Positions 45,192 through 54,729 are shown, numbered from the stretch's first letter. The stretch is 64,000 nt of DNA from Bradyrhizobium rifense (GCF_008123425.1 NZ_VSSS01000020.1:1-64000); one strand, 5' to 3'. Made by a program: numbers and translations. Notes: a model not told the origin generated them from the letters alone.

Positions 45192-46295
45192 ATGCGGACG
45201 ACATCGGTCGGCGTCTTCAAGGTCGCCACCAAGGGCCCCGGCGACGTTTCCGGCCTCATAAGCCTGATCGGCTCCGGCGCGATCGATCCGGCCTCCATCC
45301 TGGCGATCCTCGGCAAGACCGAGGGCAATGGCGGCGTCAATGATTTCACCCGGGAATATGCCGTGGCTGCGCTGTGCACGGCGCTGGCGCCAAAGCTTGA
45401 TCTGACGCCGCACGAGGTCGAGCAGCGCATTGCGTTTGTGATGTCCGGCGGGACCGAAGGCGTGCTCAGCCCGCACATCACGGTGTTCACGCGCCAGCAG
45501 GTTGCGACGCCGCACGCAGGCATCGCCGGCAAGCGCCTGAGCATCGGCATGGCGCAGACCCGCGATTTTCTGCCTGAAGAGCTTGGCCGCTCGGCACAGA
45601 TCACCGAGACCGCCAGGGCGGTGAAGGCCGCGATGGCGGATGCCGGCATCTCTGACGCCGCCGACGTCCATTTCGTCCAGATCAAGTGCCCGCTGCTCAC
45701 CAGCGAACGTGTCGAGGCAGCAGCCGCGCGCGGCGCCAAGACGGCGACGATCAGCGCCTACAGCTCGATGGCCTATTCGCGCGGCGCCTCCGCACTCGGC
45801 GTTGCGGTTGCGCTCGGCGAGGTCGCATCCGACATCAGCGATGACGTCGTGCTGCGGCGCTACGACCTGTTCTCGAAGGTCGCCTCGACCTCGTCAGGGA
45901 TCGAGCTGATGCACAACGTCGTCATCGTGCTCGGCAATTCGGAAGGCTCAGCGAGCGAATTCGAGATCGGGCATGCCGTGATGGACGATGCGATCGATGC
46001 CGCCGCGGTGATGTCGGCATTGAAGAGCGTTGGGCTTGGTACCACACCGAAGTCGGGCCGCGAGCTCGTCAACATCCTCGCCAAGGCCGAGGCCTCACCT
46101 GATGGCACCGTGCGCGGCTCCCGCCACACCATGCTGGAAGACACCGATATCAGCTCGACACGCCATGCCCGCGCGGCGGTCGGCGGCTTAATCGCCGGCC
46201 TCGCCGGCACCAGCGCGGTCTACGTCTCCGGCGGCGCCGAGCATCAGGGACCGGCCGGCGGCGGACCGGTTGCGGTGATCGCGCACCTGCCCTAA
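45192..46295 (+). CDS. Ring-opening amidohydrolase (cyanuric acid hydrolase/barbiturase family)
   Basis: A 367-residue protein of the cyanuric acid hydrolase/barbiturase fold, made of three similar domains. Family-typical parts are [63 protein letters not shown] and RHAMLED-like endings ([27 protein letters not shown]), each holding a Ser-Lys pair. It opens the ring of cyanuric acid or barbiturate. The ATG follows GAGGAC. A related amidase gene follows 111 bases later on the same strand and may take the product. Confidence 0.9.
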   Translation: MRTTSVGVFKVATKGPGDVSGLISLIGSGAIDPASILAILGKTEGNGGVNDFTREYAVAALCTALAPKLDLTPHEVEQRIAFVMSGGTEGVLSPHITVFTRQQVATPHAGIAGKRLSIGMAQTRDFLPEELGRSAQITETARAVKAAMADAGISDAADVHFVQIKCPLLTSERVEAAAARGAKTATISAYSSMAYSRGASALGVAVALGEVASDISDDVVLRRYDLFSKVASTSSGIELMHNVVIVLGNSEGSASEFEIGHAVMDDAIDAAAVMSALKSVGLGTTPKSGRELVNILAKAEASPDGTVRGSRHTMLEDTDISSTRHARAAVGGLIAGLAGTSAVYVSGGAEHQGPAGGGPVAVIAHLP

Positions 46296-46406
46296 TGACG
46301 CCGCGACCTCTCCGCCCGGCGCAACCCTGCCCTTCGCGCCGGCTCAGTTGATTCACGCGGGCCCTTGCGAAAAAGGTGGCGCCCGCACCTTGAGGGATTT
46401 GACTTC

Positions 46407-47882
46407 ATGACTTTGCCGATGAGCTGGAACGAATGGGCGCAGCACGATGGCGTCGGGCTGGCGGCGCGCGTCCGCAAGGGCGAGCTGACGGCGAAGGAAC
46501 TGGCTCGTCAGGCTGCAGCGGCCGTGGCCAAGGTCAATCCGACGCTGTCGGGCGTGGTCGAGCTGTTCGATGACGTGATCGCCGATCCCGCCAAGGACGG
46601 CGCCAATCTCGGCGGGCCGTTCGCCGGCCTGCCCTTCCTGATGAAGGATCTGGGGCCGACCATGAAGGGCCGGATGCAGGAGATGGGCTCGCTGCTGATG
46701 CGCGGCAATCGCGCCGCGGCCGACACGTTCCTGACCGGCAAATTCCGCCAGGCAGGCCTCAACCTGATCGGGCGCACGACGACGCCGGAATTCGGCGTGT
46801 GCAGTTCGGCCGACAATCCCGCCGTCTATGTCACCCGCAATCCCTGGAATACCGACTACACCACCTGCGGCTCGTCGGCAGGCAGCGCCGCGATGGTCGC
46901 GGCCGGCGTGGTGCCGATCGCGCACGCGACCGACGGCGGCGGCTCGATCCGCATTCCCGCCGGCGTCAACGGCAATATCGGGCTGAAGGTCTCGCGCGGC
47001 GTGTTCTCGCTGGCGCCGCACATGTCGGATCTCACCGGCCTGGTCTCGATCCAGGGCTGCCAGTCGCGCACGGTGCGCGACACCGCCGCCTTCGTCGACA
47101 ATGCCCGTGGCCCTGCGCCCGGCGAGTTCATGCCGTTCTGGACCACGGCGCAGCCTTACAGCGAGATGATCAAGCGCGATCCGTCCAAGCTGCGCATCGC
47201 GCTGTCGCATACCTGGGGCGACTACACCGCGACGCCTGAGATCGCCGCCGAGCTGGAGAAGACCGGCCGCTTTCTCGAAGGCCTCGGCCATCACGTCGAT
47301 TACGCGCTGCCCGAGCTCGATTTCCGCGCCGCCTTCGCGGCGCAGACCACCTGCTACATCTCGAACTTTTCCGTGGTGATCTCCAACATGCTCGCCGCGC
47401 GCGGGCTGGAGCGTCCGCCCGAAGATTTGATCGAGCCCATGAACATCCGGATCTGGGAAGCCGGGCTTCACACCAGCTTTGCCGATCGGGCCAAGATGCA
47501 AGGCGTGTTCAACACGACATCACGCGGTTTCGGCGCCTTCTTCGAACAGTGGGATGTGATCCTGACGCCGATCACGGCGCTACCGACGCCGAAGGTCGGC
47601 ACCAAGGAATATCTCACCATCTCCGATAATCCCGACGTGCTCGACTGGTTCGGCAATCTCTGGCGCTTCTTCGCCTTCACGCCGCTTGCGAACCTCTGCG
47701 GCATGCCGGCGATCTCGATGCCGATGGCCGCGCAAGAGCACGGCCTGCCGCTCGGCATCCAGGCGATCGCGAAACAGGCCAATGACGGCCTGCTGCTGCA
47801 ACTCGCCGCCCAGATCGAGCGCGCGCTCGACGGCAAGTGGAACGGCGGGAAGACCGCAAAGGTCCACGTGGCGAAAGCGTAA
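46407..47882 (+). CDS. Amidase signature family protein
   Basis: A 491-residue amidase. The Ser-Ser-Lys catalytic triad shows as LPFLMKD (Lys), TCGSSAGSAAM (cis-Ser) and GGGSIRIPAGVNGNIG (nucleophilic Ser). The body and length fit the signature family. It starts at the ATG at 46407; an upstream TTG in frame is less likely. As it follows a ring-opening amidohydrolase on the same strand, it may act on biuret, ureidomalonate or a related amide; that is inference from context. Confidence 0.88.
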   Translation: MTLPMSWNEWAQHDGVGLAARVRKGELTAKELARQAAAAVAKVNPTLSGVVELFDDVIADPAKDGANLGGPFAGLPFLMKDLGPTMKGRMQEMGSLLMRGNRAAADTFLTGKFRQAGLNLIGRTTTPEFGVCSSADNPAVYVTRNPWNTDYTTCGSSAGSAAMVAAGVVPIAHATDGGGSIRIPAGVNGNIGLKVSRGVFSLAPHMSDLTGLVSIQGCQSRTVRDTAAFVDNARGPAPGEFMPFWTTAQPYSEMIKRDPSKLRIALSHTWGDYTATPEIAAELEKTGRFLEGLGHHVDYALPELDFRAAFAAQTTCYISNFSVVISNMLAARGLERPPEDLIEPMNIRIWEAGLHTSFADRAKMQGVFNTTSRGFGAFFEQWDVILTPITALPTPKVGTKEYLTISDNPDVLDWFGNLWRFFAFTPLANLCGMPAISMPMAAQEHGLPLGIQAIAKQANDGLLLQLAAQIERALDGKWNGGKTAKVHVAKA

Positions 47883-47900
47883 GCAGTCGCTACGGACTGC

Positions 47901-49127
47901 CTAGCCCTTCTCCTTGGCAGCATTTCGCGCGATGGCTTTGTCGACGCGCCAGCGTGTCACGCCCTGGTCGGCGAGCATGCGCGCCGCCGGGCTTCGCGTC
48001 TCCGGAAACAGAGCGACGAGCGCATTGGTGCCTGTCACGGCGGGATAGCCGACTTCCTGGGCATGCAGCGCTGCACGGCGGTCGACACGCAGGAATGCGG
48101 CGGTCGGCGCTGCGGTGCCGGTCTCGATCATGGTGTGCGCGAGCTCTTTGTCGAGATAGTCGGCCAGGTTTTTCCTGAGCACGTCGAGATCGGCGTTGCA
48201 GGCCTGCAGCACGGGTGCCGCATCGCCGTCTTCGGTCAGCGCCAGCAGCAGATGCTCCAGCGTTGCAAACTGATGCCGGCGCTGATCGGCGAGGACGAGC
48301 GCGCGGCGTCGCGCCGCTTCATAGGCCGGGCCGAATGGCCGCGCCGACACGTCCAGCAATGAATCGATCTTTTCCAGCCGCTTCACCGGATCGAGGATCG
48401 CCAATAGCTCGTATTTGTCCTTGACCGGCAGCTTCATGCGCGTCGCCATCGTGTCGGCAATTCGCCCGACGTCGCGGGTCTGGTCGAAGAACAACCAGAC
48501 GTCCGGCATGAGCAGAAGATGAGCCGCCGCGTAATCCTCGAAGCGCTGGATGGCCCTGCGAACGAGATCAGGCGCATCCACGGCCGGGCGCTCGGGCAAT
48601 TCGGAAGTGTCGGACCGATAGCCGGTCGCCACCGCCGTGAAGCTGTGGAGCCCGACGCGACGGATCGCGCGTGTCAGCACCCGGATCGAGCCGTCGGAGA
48701 GCCGTTCCAGCTCGAGCAATTGAGCGAGCACGCCGACCTCGTAGAGATCGGCAAACGCCGGATCATCGACACCGGAATCGCGCTGGATCGCGCAGACCAT
48801 CTCGCGTTCGCCCTCGAACGCATGATTGAGCGCCAGCACCGTGTGCTCGCGTCCAACGAACAGCGGAAAGGTCGCGTTCGGAAACGGCACGAAATCGCGC
48901 AAGGGAATCGCCGGGTAGACTGCCGACGGGCTCTTGAGCCTTACAATCGGCGCAGCCGTGTCACGCCGCTCGGCGTGAAGCAGCGCCGACAACGTATTCC
49001 AGTCGGCAACACCGAGCATTCTCGATACCAGTTCGAGGCTCTCGCTGTGACTGATGGTGACGGCCTTGGTGGTCAGGGATTCGCGCAGGGTCTGCGCCAT
49101 AGCCTTGGCATCGCGAAAATCGCGCAT
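47901..49127 (-). CDS. Lon N-terminal domain fused to Clp N-terminal repeats, no ATPase
   Basis: A 408-residue protein with three parts. Residues 1-52 (RDAKAMAQTLRESLTTKAVTISHSESLELVSRMLGVADWNTL) resemble a glyoxalase-related helical domain. Residues 70-260 are a Lon substrate-binding domain (AIPLRDFVPFPNATFPLFVGRE, GVLAQLLELERLSDGSIRVLTRAIRR). Residues 270-395 are a Clp-N pair of repeats (EAARRRALVLADQRRHQFATLEHLLLALTEDGDAAPVLQAC and a second copy). No AAA+ or protease motif follows. The start ATG has GAGG eight bases upstream. It probably presents substrates to a separate Clp or Lon protease. Confidence 0.85.
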   Translation of the reverse strand: MRDFRDAKAMAQTLRESLTTKAVTISHSESLELVSRMLGVADWNTLSALLHAERRDTAAPIVRLKSPSAVYPAIPLRDFVPFPNATFPLFVGREHTVLALNHAFEGEREMVCAIQRDSGVDDPAFADLYEVGVLAQLLELERLSDGSIRVLTRAIRRVGLHSFTAVATGYRSDTSELPERPAVDAPDLVRRAIQRFEDYAAAHLLLMPDVWLFFDQTRDVGRIADTMATRMKLPVKDKYELLAILDPVKRLEKIDSLLDVSARPFGPAYEAARRRALVLADQRRHQFATLEHLLLALTEDGDAAPVLQACNADLDVLRKNLADYLDKELAHTMIETGTAAPTAAFLRVDRRAALHAQEVGYPAVTGTNALVALFPETRSPAARMLADQGVTRWRVDKAIARNAAKEKG

Positions 49128-49304
49128 CGGTTCGTCCTCTGCATAAGCGATCCAGGTGTGTCAGGTGGTTGCGTTGCTGACCCGGTCGCTCGGGCAAAGG
49201 GGGGCCGATCAGGGCTCGATACATTCACCGTTCCACGGAGGGCGCAACCGGCAGGTCGTATCAACCTGCGCGAAAGGTGACGTAAAGCCGGATGGCTGTC
49301 AATC

Positions 49305-49622
49305 TCAGTTCTTCACGGCCGGGATCGCTTCCTCCGGCTGCTGCTGTCCGAGCTTGAGCATCGCAAGGGCCTTGTCGAGCGCTTCGCGCAAGGCCAGCGC
49401 CGCGGCTGGGCTGCAGCGCAGATGCGCGGTCTGGACCACGTCGACCCTGACGGCGGCACCGATCGGCATCAAGAGGTTCGCAGCGAGCTCGATCTGGATC
49501 GCACCGTTATGATGGCCGAAGCAGGAGGCGCCGTCGAAATAGATGATCGGCGCCCGCTCGGAGCTGGAGGTGGAAATGGTGACGGGCCCCTGGCTGGTGG
49601 TGGGTGTTTCGGGATCGGCCAT
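49305..49622 (-). CDS. Conserved hypothetical protein
   Basis: A 105-residue protein starting MADPETPTTSQGPVTISTSS. The ATG at 49622 has AAGGAG five bases upstream, which decides the start. It has a beta-rich middle (IIYFDGASCFGHHNGAIQIELAANLLMP) and a C-terminal helix (AAALALREALDKALAML). No known family or membrane span. It is divergent from the thioesterase gene. Confidence 0.75.
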   Translation of the reverse strand: MADPETPTTSQGPVTISTSSSERAPIIYFDGASCFGHHNGAIQIELAANLLMPIGAAVRVDVVQTAHLRCSPAAALALREALDKALAMLKLGQQQPEEAIPAVKN

Positions 49623-49784
49623 GGGCACTCCTTGGGGCAAGTCTTGGGGCAAGTCGACAGGCGAAGCGCCCACCATCGTTGCTTCGGCGCGCTCTGTCGA
49701 GGCCAAACCGGTTCCTGACAGACCTGTCGTGCAGGGCGCATTCGGGGTTTTGCGCCGTTCCCGACAGTGGTCTAGAACGTCACC

Positions 49785-50615
49785 ATGTCCAGCTCACCGA
49801 CCACGCTTCCCTTCGAGGAACTCGCCGAGGCCATCAAGGGCCGCCGCTCCGATTACGGCCATATCAGCGGGCTTCAGCTCGACCGGTTCGCGCCGGGCGA
49901 GGCCTGGTCGAGCCTGCCCTACCGCCCCGTCTTCGTCGGCGACACCGAGACTGGCGTGCTGCATGGCGGCGTCGTCACCGCAATGCTCGACGAGAGCTGC
50001 GGCATGGCGGTGCAACTCGCGCTCGACGGCACCAGCGCGATCGCAACGCTCGATTTGCGCATCGACTACCAGAAGCCGGCCACACCCGGCCTCGCTATAA
50101 AGGCGCATTCGGTCTGCTACCGCACCACCCGCTCGATCGCCTTCGTGCGCTCCACGGCCTACCAGGACTCCGAGGACGATCCGGTGGCGACCGCCACCGC
50201 CTGCTTCATGATCGGTGCCAACCGCACCAACATGCTTGCGGACCGCAGGATGGATTCGCGCAGCATTCCGACGCTGGAAGCGCCGGAGGATCCGGACGGC
50301 CCGTTCGCCAACAGCCCGTTCGCGCGCTGCCTCGGTATTCGCGTGAATGATGACGGCACGCTGACGATGCCGTTCTCGCCAAAAATCATCGGCAACCCGA
50401 TCCTCCCCGCCATCCATGGCGGCATGACCGGCGCCTTCCTCGAGACCACCGCGATCCTCGGCGTGCGGCGCGAGCTCGGCATCGCGACGCTGCCCAAGCC
50501 CATTGGGCTCACTGTCAATTATCTGCGCTCCGGCCGGGCGCTGGGCACCATTGCCAATGTCTCGATCGTGAAACAGGGCCGGCGTATCGTCGCCTTCGAG
50601 GCGCGGGCCTGGTAG
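49785..50615 (+). CDS. Double-hotdog thioesterase (PaaI-like), ended by an in-frame amber codon
   Basis: A 276-residue protein with two hotdog domains: residues about 20-150 (GVLHGGVVTAMLDESCGMA) and 170-276 (PAIHGGMTGAFLETTA). Both carry the HGG motif of acyl-CoA thioesterases of the PaaI/YbgC kind. The frame ends with a TAG at 50613, after GRRIVAFEARAW. Reading on without it gives 25 further codons (DDPGKPIASAFGHFMLRP...) to a TAA at 50691, which completes the last strand of the second hotdog fold. A CAG-to-TAG change would explain this. The truncated form may be unstable or partly active. Confidence 0.85.
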   Translation: MSSSPTTLPFEELAEAIKGRRSDYGHISGLQLDRFAPGEAWSSLPYRPVFVGDTETGVLHGGVVTAMLDESCGMAVQLALDGTSAIATLDLRIDYQKPATPGLAIKAHSVCYRTTRSIAFVRSTAYQDSEDDPVATATACFMIGANRTNMLADRRMDSRSIPTLEAPEDPDGPFANSPFARCLGIRVNDDGTLTMPFSPKIIGNPILPAIHGGMTGAFLETTAILGVRRELGIATLPKPIGLTVNYLRSGRALGTIANVSIVKQGRRIVAFEARAW

Positions 50616-50693
50616 GACGATCCGGGCAAGCCGATCGCCTCTGCTTTCGGTCATTTCATGCTGCGCCCGACGCCTGGAAACGACGAGGAATAA
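50613..50693 (+). other. Amber codon and in-frame extension of the thioesterase gene
   Basis: TAG (50613-50615) is followed by 25 in-frame sense codons and TAA (50691-50693). The extension starts DDPGKPIASAFGHFML, like the usual C-terminal strand of hotdog domains. Either a nonsense mutation (or base-calling error) or an amber read-through site. Confidence 0.75.
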
Positions 50694-50759
50694 GCGTATT
50701 TTACTTGACGACCGGGATTCGGGACACAACGATAGCGCGTTCCCACGAGAGGTATTGGG

Positions 50760-51125
50760 TTGCGGCATCCGATCGACATCATCGCCATGTTTGCCGCCAT
50801 CTGGCTGTTGGCGTCGATGGTGCTCGACGCGCTGACGCCGAAGGAGCTGACGGCGGTCATGATCGCCATCGCGATCGGGCCCGCCGTGGTCATCACCGCC
50901 GTGTTCTACTATCTGCGCTGCCCGCGCACGGATTTCGCGGTGATGTTCGCAGCGCTCTGGCTGATCTCGGACATCGCCATCGCCTTCATCTCGCCGAAGG
51001 AATTGCCGCACTTCCTGATCGTGCTCGGCTTCGTGCCGGCGGCGATCATCGGCATCGTCCTGCACTGGCAGCGCTTCCAGCGCCGCCATGAGCGATTGCC
51101 CGTGCCGTCGGCGAAGCGCGGCTGA
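50760..51125 (+). CDS. Membrane protein with an internal duplication
   Basis: A 121-residue protein with four hydrophobic helices in two similar halves of about 50 residues: IAMFAAIWLLASMVLDALTPKEL in the first, FAVMFAALWLISDIAIAFISPKEL in the second. The PKEL tetrapeptide occurs at the same place in each. The start is a TTG at 50760 with GAGAGG eight bases upstream; an ATG at 50787 is the next choice. It is convergent with poxB. Unknown function. Confidence 0.72.
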   Translation: MRHPIDIIAMFAAIWLLASMVLDALTPKELTAVMIAIAIGPAVVITAVFYYLRCPRTDFAVMFAALWLISDIAIAFISPKELPHFLIVLGFVPAAIIGIVLHWQRFQRRHERLPVPSAKRG

Positions 51126-51132
51126 TTTCGCT

Positions 51133-52869
51133 TTAGCGCGATAGCAGATTGGTCTTCGCGAGGTCGATAACCTCGTCGCCACGGCCACTCATCACCGCTC
51201 GCAACACCCAGAGGCTGAAGCCCTTGACCTGTTCGGCCGTGATGGTCGGCGGCATCGACAGCTCCTGCTTGGCGGTGACGACGTCGAGCAGCGCCGGGCC
51301 ATTATGGGCCAGCATGTCCTTCATTGCGCCCGGGAGCTCGCCGGGGTCCTCGACGCGCTTGGCGAAGATGCCCATCGCACGCGCCATCGCGGCGAAGTCC
51401 GGATTCTCCAGATCGACATTGGTGTCGACGAAGCCTGCCGCCTTCATCTCCAACGCAACGAAGCCGAGCACGCCGTTGTTGAAGACGACGATCTTCACCG
51501 GCAGCTTCATCTGCGTCAGCGTGATCAGATCGCCCATCAGCATGGTGAAGCCGCCGTCGCCCGACAGCGAGATCACCTGGCGGCCGGGCTGCGAGGCCTG
51601 CGCGCCGATCGCCTGCGGCATGGCGTTGGCCATCGAGCCGTGCACGAAGGAGCCGATCAACCGGCGGCGGCCGTTCATATTGAGATAGCGCGCAGCCCAC
51701 ACCGTGGGCGTGCCGACATCGGCGGTGAAGACGGCGTCGTCAGAAGCATGATCGCTGATGACTTTTGCGAGATATTGCGGATGGATTGGCTTAGCTCCGG
51801 GCGTGCCCTTGGCGAGCGAGTCCAGGCCTTCGCGCGCCTTCTTGTAGTGCGCGACTGCGTCGTCGAGATGCTTGCGCTGCGTCTTGGTCTTGAGCAGCGG
51901 CAGCAGCGCCTCGATCGTCAGCTTGACGTCGCCGACGAGGCCGAGATCGATCTTGCACCGCCGGCCGAGATTTTCCGGGCGAATGTCGATCTGCGCGACC
52001 TTCGCATCGGTCGGGAAAAACTGCTTGTAGGGAAAATCCGTGCCGAGCATCACCAGTGCGTCGCAGGCGTGCATGGCTGCGTAGCCCGAGGAGAAGCCGA
52101 TGAAGCCGGTCATGCCGACGTCGTAGGGATTGTCGTATTCGACATGCTCCTTGCCGCCGAGCGCATGCACGATCGGGCTCTTGAGCGCCTCGGCAAGCTG
52201 CATCAACGGCGCATGCGCGCCGGCGCAGCCGCGGCCGCAGAACAGGGTGATACGCTCGGCGCCGTTGAGGAGATCGGCGAGCGCCTTCAGCTCGTCGGCC
52301 TGCGGCACGATTTTTGGTGCTGCGAGCGCAAGCCCGCGTGGCGTCGACAACGCGCGCTTCGGCGGCGAGCGGAAGGCGACGTCGCCGGGCATCGCGACGA
52401 CGGCGACGCCGCGCAGGCCCACTGCTGCGCGGATCGCATTCTCGAGCACGAAGGGAAGCTGGCTCGGATCCGATACGAGTTCACAGTAGTGGCTGCATTC
52501 GCGGAAAAGATTCTGTGGATGTGTCTCCTGAAAATAACCGCCGCCGATCTCGGCCGACGGGATCTGCGCCGCGATCGCCAGCACCGGAACGCGGCTGCGA
52601 TGCGCATCGAACAGGCCGTTGATCAGATGCAGATTGCCCGGCCCGCAGGAGCCGGCGCACACCGCAAGGCTCCCGGTCATCTCGGCTTCGCCGGCGGCGG
52701 CGAAGGCCGCGACCTCCTCGTGACGGACATGCACCCATTCGATGGTGCCGCGACGGCGCAGCGACTCCGTGATCGCGTTCAGGCTGTCGCCGACAATGCC
52801 ATAGATGCGCTTGACGCCGGCCTGTTCGAGCGTTGCCACGAACAGATCGGCTATGTTGTTGATCGCCAT
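51133..52869 (-). CDS. poxB: Pyruvate dehydrogenase (quinone), PoxB-like
   Basis: A 578-residue ThDP enzyme. The N-terminal part has [18 protein letters not shown] with the catalytic Glu; the middle domain binds FAD; the ThDP motif is [13 protein letters not shown] followed by KIVVFNNG. The start is the ATG at 52869 with AGGAG seven bases upstream. It turns pyruvate into acetate and CO2 and reduces quinone; other 2-keto acids are possible. PoxB enzymes attach to the membrane by a C-terminal helix, and a short amphipathic end (residues about 560-578) is present. Confidence 0.85.
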   Translation of the reverse strand: MAINNIADLFVATLEQAGVKRIYGIVGDSLNAITESLRRRGTIEWVHVRHEEVAAFAAAGEAEMTGSLAVCAGSCGPGNLHLINGLFDAHRSRVPVLAIAAQIPSAEIGGGYFQETHPQNLFRECSHYCELVSDPSQLPFVLENAIRAAVGLRGVAVVAMPGDVAFRSPPKRALSTPRGLALAAPKIVPQADELKALADLLNGAERITLFCGRGCAGAHAPLMQLAEALKSPIVHALGGKEHVEYDNPYDVGMTGFIGFSSGYAAMHACDALVMLGTDFPYKQFFPTDAKVAQIDIRPENLGRRCKIDLGLVGDVKLTIEALLPLLKTKTQRKHLDDAVAHYKKAREGLDSLAKGTPGAKPIHPQYLAKVISDHASDDAVFTADVGTPTVWAARYLNMNGRRRLIGSFVHGSMANAMPQAIGAQASQPGRQVISLSGDGGFTMLMGDLITLTQMKLPVKIVVFNNGVLGFVALEMKAAGFVDTNVDLENPDFAAMARAMGIFAKRVEDPGELPGAMKDMLAHNGPALLDVVTAKQELSMPPTITAEQVKGFSLWVLRAVMSGRGDEVIDLAKTNLLSR

Positions 52870-52948
52870 GTCGGTCTCCTGATCTCGCTGATGCAGCAAG
52901 ATAGGATACAAAGCCGCTGTGACGGCATCACGGCTTGTTTATTGCTGC

Positions 52949-53581
52949 TCAGTCTTGCACAATCGCCCGATCGTAGGCCGTGATCGTCGCTTTCGCGCGC
53001 GCGGCGACATCCGCGGCCGACATGCCGGGCTTGTAGAGGCTGGAGCCGAGCCCGAAGGCGGTGACGCCGCCCTTGATGTACTCCGCAAAATTCTGGTCGG
53101 AGACGCCGCCGACGGCGGCGATCATGACACCGGCCGGGAGCACGGCGCGGATCGCACCGATGCCGGACGCGCCAAGCACGCTCGCCGGAAAGAACTTTAA
53201 GCCGGATGCCCCGGAGCGCGCCGCAAGCAGCGCCTCGGTCGGCGAGAACACGCCGGGCAGCGTGATCATGGCGTACTGATGTGCACGCGCGAGCACCTGC
53301 GTATCCACATTCGGCGAGACCATCAGGGTGCCGCCGACGTCGTTAAGGCGATCGACATCTGCCGTGGTCAGTACCGTGCCTGCGCCGATCAGCACGCCAG
53401 CCGGTGCCTGCTTCACAGCAAGCCCGATCGAGCGGAACGGATCAGGCGAGTTCAGGGGGATCTCGATCGCGGTCATGCCGGCCTCGATCAGCACGCCGAC
53501 GATGGCCTCGGTCTCCTCCGGCTTGACGCCGCGCAGGATTGCGACCAGGGGCCGTTTCATCGGCGGAAAGGGAACGCTCAT
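52949..53581 (-). CDS. dgoA: 2-Dehydro-3-deoxy-6-phosphogalactonate aldolase
   Basis: A 210-residue class I aldolase. Arg17, Glu40 (AIEIPL), the GAGTVL loop, MVSPN, LPGV and Lys129 (GLKFFPA), which makes the Schiff base, fit the KDPG/KDPGal aldolase family. It is 14 bases from the galactonokinase gene, so it should be the KDPGal enzyme, splitting KDPGal to pyruvate and glyceraldehyde-3-phosphate. poxB lies downstream on the same strand. Confidence 0.92.
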   Translation of the reverse strand: MSVPFPPMKRPLVAILRGVKPEETEAIVGVLIEAGMTAIEIPLNSPDPFRSIGLAVKQAPAGVLIGAGTVLTTADVDRLNDVGGTLMVSPNVDTQVLARAHQYAMITLPGVFSPTEALLAARSGASGLKFFPASVLGASGIGAIRAVLPAGVMIAAVGGVSDQNFAEYIKGGVTAFGLGSSLYKPGMSAADVAARAKATITAYDRAIVQD

Positions 53582-53595
53582 CTCAAGAATCCTTT

Positions 53596-54510
53596 TTACT
53601 TCGTCCAGATCGCCGCAGCAGCCATCGACAGGCCGCGGCGCACCGCGTCATCGGCATCGATCGGGTTCACGACCACCGACAGCGCGTCGAAGGCCTGCCG
53701 GTAGAGCATCGCCAGCCGCCCCGACGCGATCAGCGTGATGCCGGCTTTTGGCACAGTGCCTGACAGACCTGCGGCGAGCTCAACGCCGATCAACGTGCCC
53801 GACAGCGTCTCGCGCGCCGCGGCCGGCGTGCCGCCGAACAGCAGCTGCCGTGACCGGGCGCCGAACAGGAGGTTGGCGGCGAAGGCCGGCGCTTCGTACG
53901 CGGCCTTCACCGCCGCCTTGAAGCTCGCGACATCCTCGGCATCATCGGCACCGGCCACCGCGAGCGACAAGATCGTCTCGCGCGACACGACGCTGAAGAG
54001 CTCACCGGTCATGAACGTCGAGAGGCGCGCGACCGTGCCGTCCTGCACCCTCACCCATTTCGAATGCGTGCCGGGCATGCAGACCAGCGCCTCACCGGCG
54101 GCCTCCAGGCCGAGCGCGCCAAGCAATTGCGTCTCCTCGCCGCGCATCACGTCCGGCGCTTTTGTGTCGCGCTGCGCGATGCCGGGCAGGATGCGGATGT
54201 CGCGCGCCTCGCCCGGCACGCGCGCGGCCTGCTTGAGGACCGCGGACAACGGCGTCGGCGTGTCGACGTAGCCGGCCTCGACCCAGCCGGTTTTGGCACC
54301 GGCCATGCCGCACACCAGCACCGGCAAATGAGCAGGTGCAGCGACTGCGGCCAGGTGCGATTGCAGCACGCCGGCGAAGCCGGCCTTGGCCGCGGCCATC
54401 ATGCCCTCATCGCTGCGGCGCTCGGCCAGCACGTGGCCTGTGCGATCGACCAGCCAGAGCCGGAAGCTGCTGGTGCCCCAGTCCACCGCGACAAAAGCGG
54501 GTTCGGTCAT
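53596..54510 (-). CDS. dgoK: 2-Dehydro-3-deoxygalactonokinase
   Basis: A 304-residue sugar-acid kinase. The ASKHA phosphate motif shows as AVDWGTSSFRLWLVD, then GEETQLLGALG and MPGTHSKWV. The length is normal for DgoK. The start is the ATG at 54510. It phosphorylates 2-keto-3-deoxygalactonate for the following dgoA aldolase. The galactonate dehydratase (dgoD) and the transporter are not in the window. Confidence 0.92.
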   Translation of the reverse strand: MTEPAFVAVDWGTSSFRLWLVDRTGHVLAERRSDEGMMAAAKAGFAGVLQSHLAAVAAPAHLPVLVCGMAGAKTGWVEAGYVDTPTPLSAVLKQAARVPGEARDIRILPGIAQRDTKAPDVMRGEETQLLGALGLEAAGEALVCMPGTHSKWVRVQDGTVARLSTFMTGELFSVVSRETILSLAVAGADDAEDVASFKAAVKAAYEAPAFAANLLFGARSRQLLFGGTPAAARETLSGTLIGVELAAGLSGTVPKAGITLIASGRLAMLYRQAFDALSVVVNPIDADDAVRRGLSMAAAAIWTK

Positions 54511-54543
54511 TTCGAATCGTATCCTCGTCTCACGGCCAAGACG

Positions 54544-54565
54544 CCGTCTCGCGACAATGAGACGG
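54544..54565. promoter_or_regulatory. Inverted repeat, possible activator binding site
   Basis: CCGTCTC and GAGACGG are exact inverted arms with an 8-base spacer. They lie about 110-130 bases before the expected start of transcription from the sigma-54 promoter, the usual distance for an enhancer-binding activator site. The activator encoded at 56445-58295 is the candidate binder. Confidence 0.4.
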
Positions 54566-54647
54566 ACGCTCGGCAAATCCGCCCCGGGATATCGGCTATT
54601 GCGGCCCCAAACCAGCGTTTTCTCGCGGGTCTGGGGCGCGAGCCACG

Positions 54648-54664
54648 CTGGCACACCGCTTGCT
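54648..54664 (+). promoter_or_regulatory. Sigma-54 (-24/-12) promoter
   Basis: CTGGCACACCGCTTGCT matches the consensus TGGCAC-N5-TTGC fully. GG is at 54650-54651 and GC at 54662-54663, ten bases apart as required. Transcription should start near 54675, about 55 bases before the monooxygenase ATG. No other site of this quality was seen. Confidence 0.85.
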
Positions 54665-54729
54665 GAAGCTGTTCCTGTTCACGTCAGCGAACGCGCAGCA
54701 AGACGCGTCAACATCAGATGAGGAAACCC

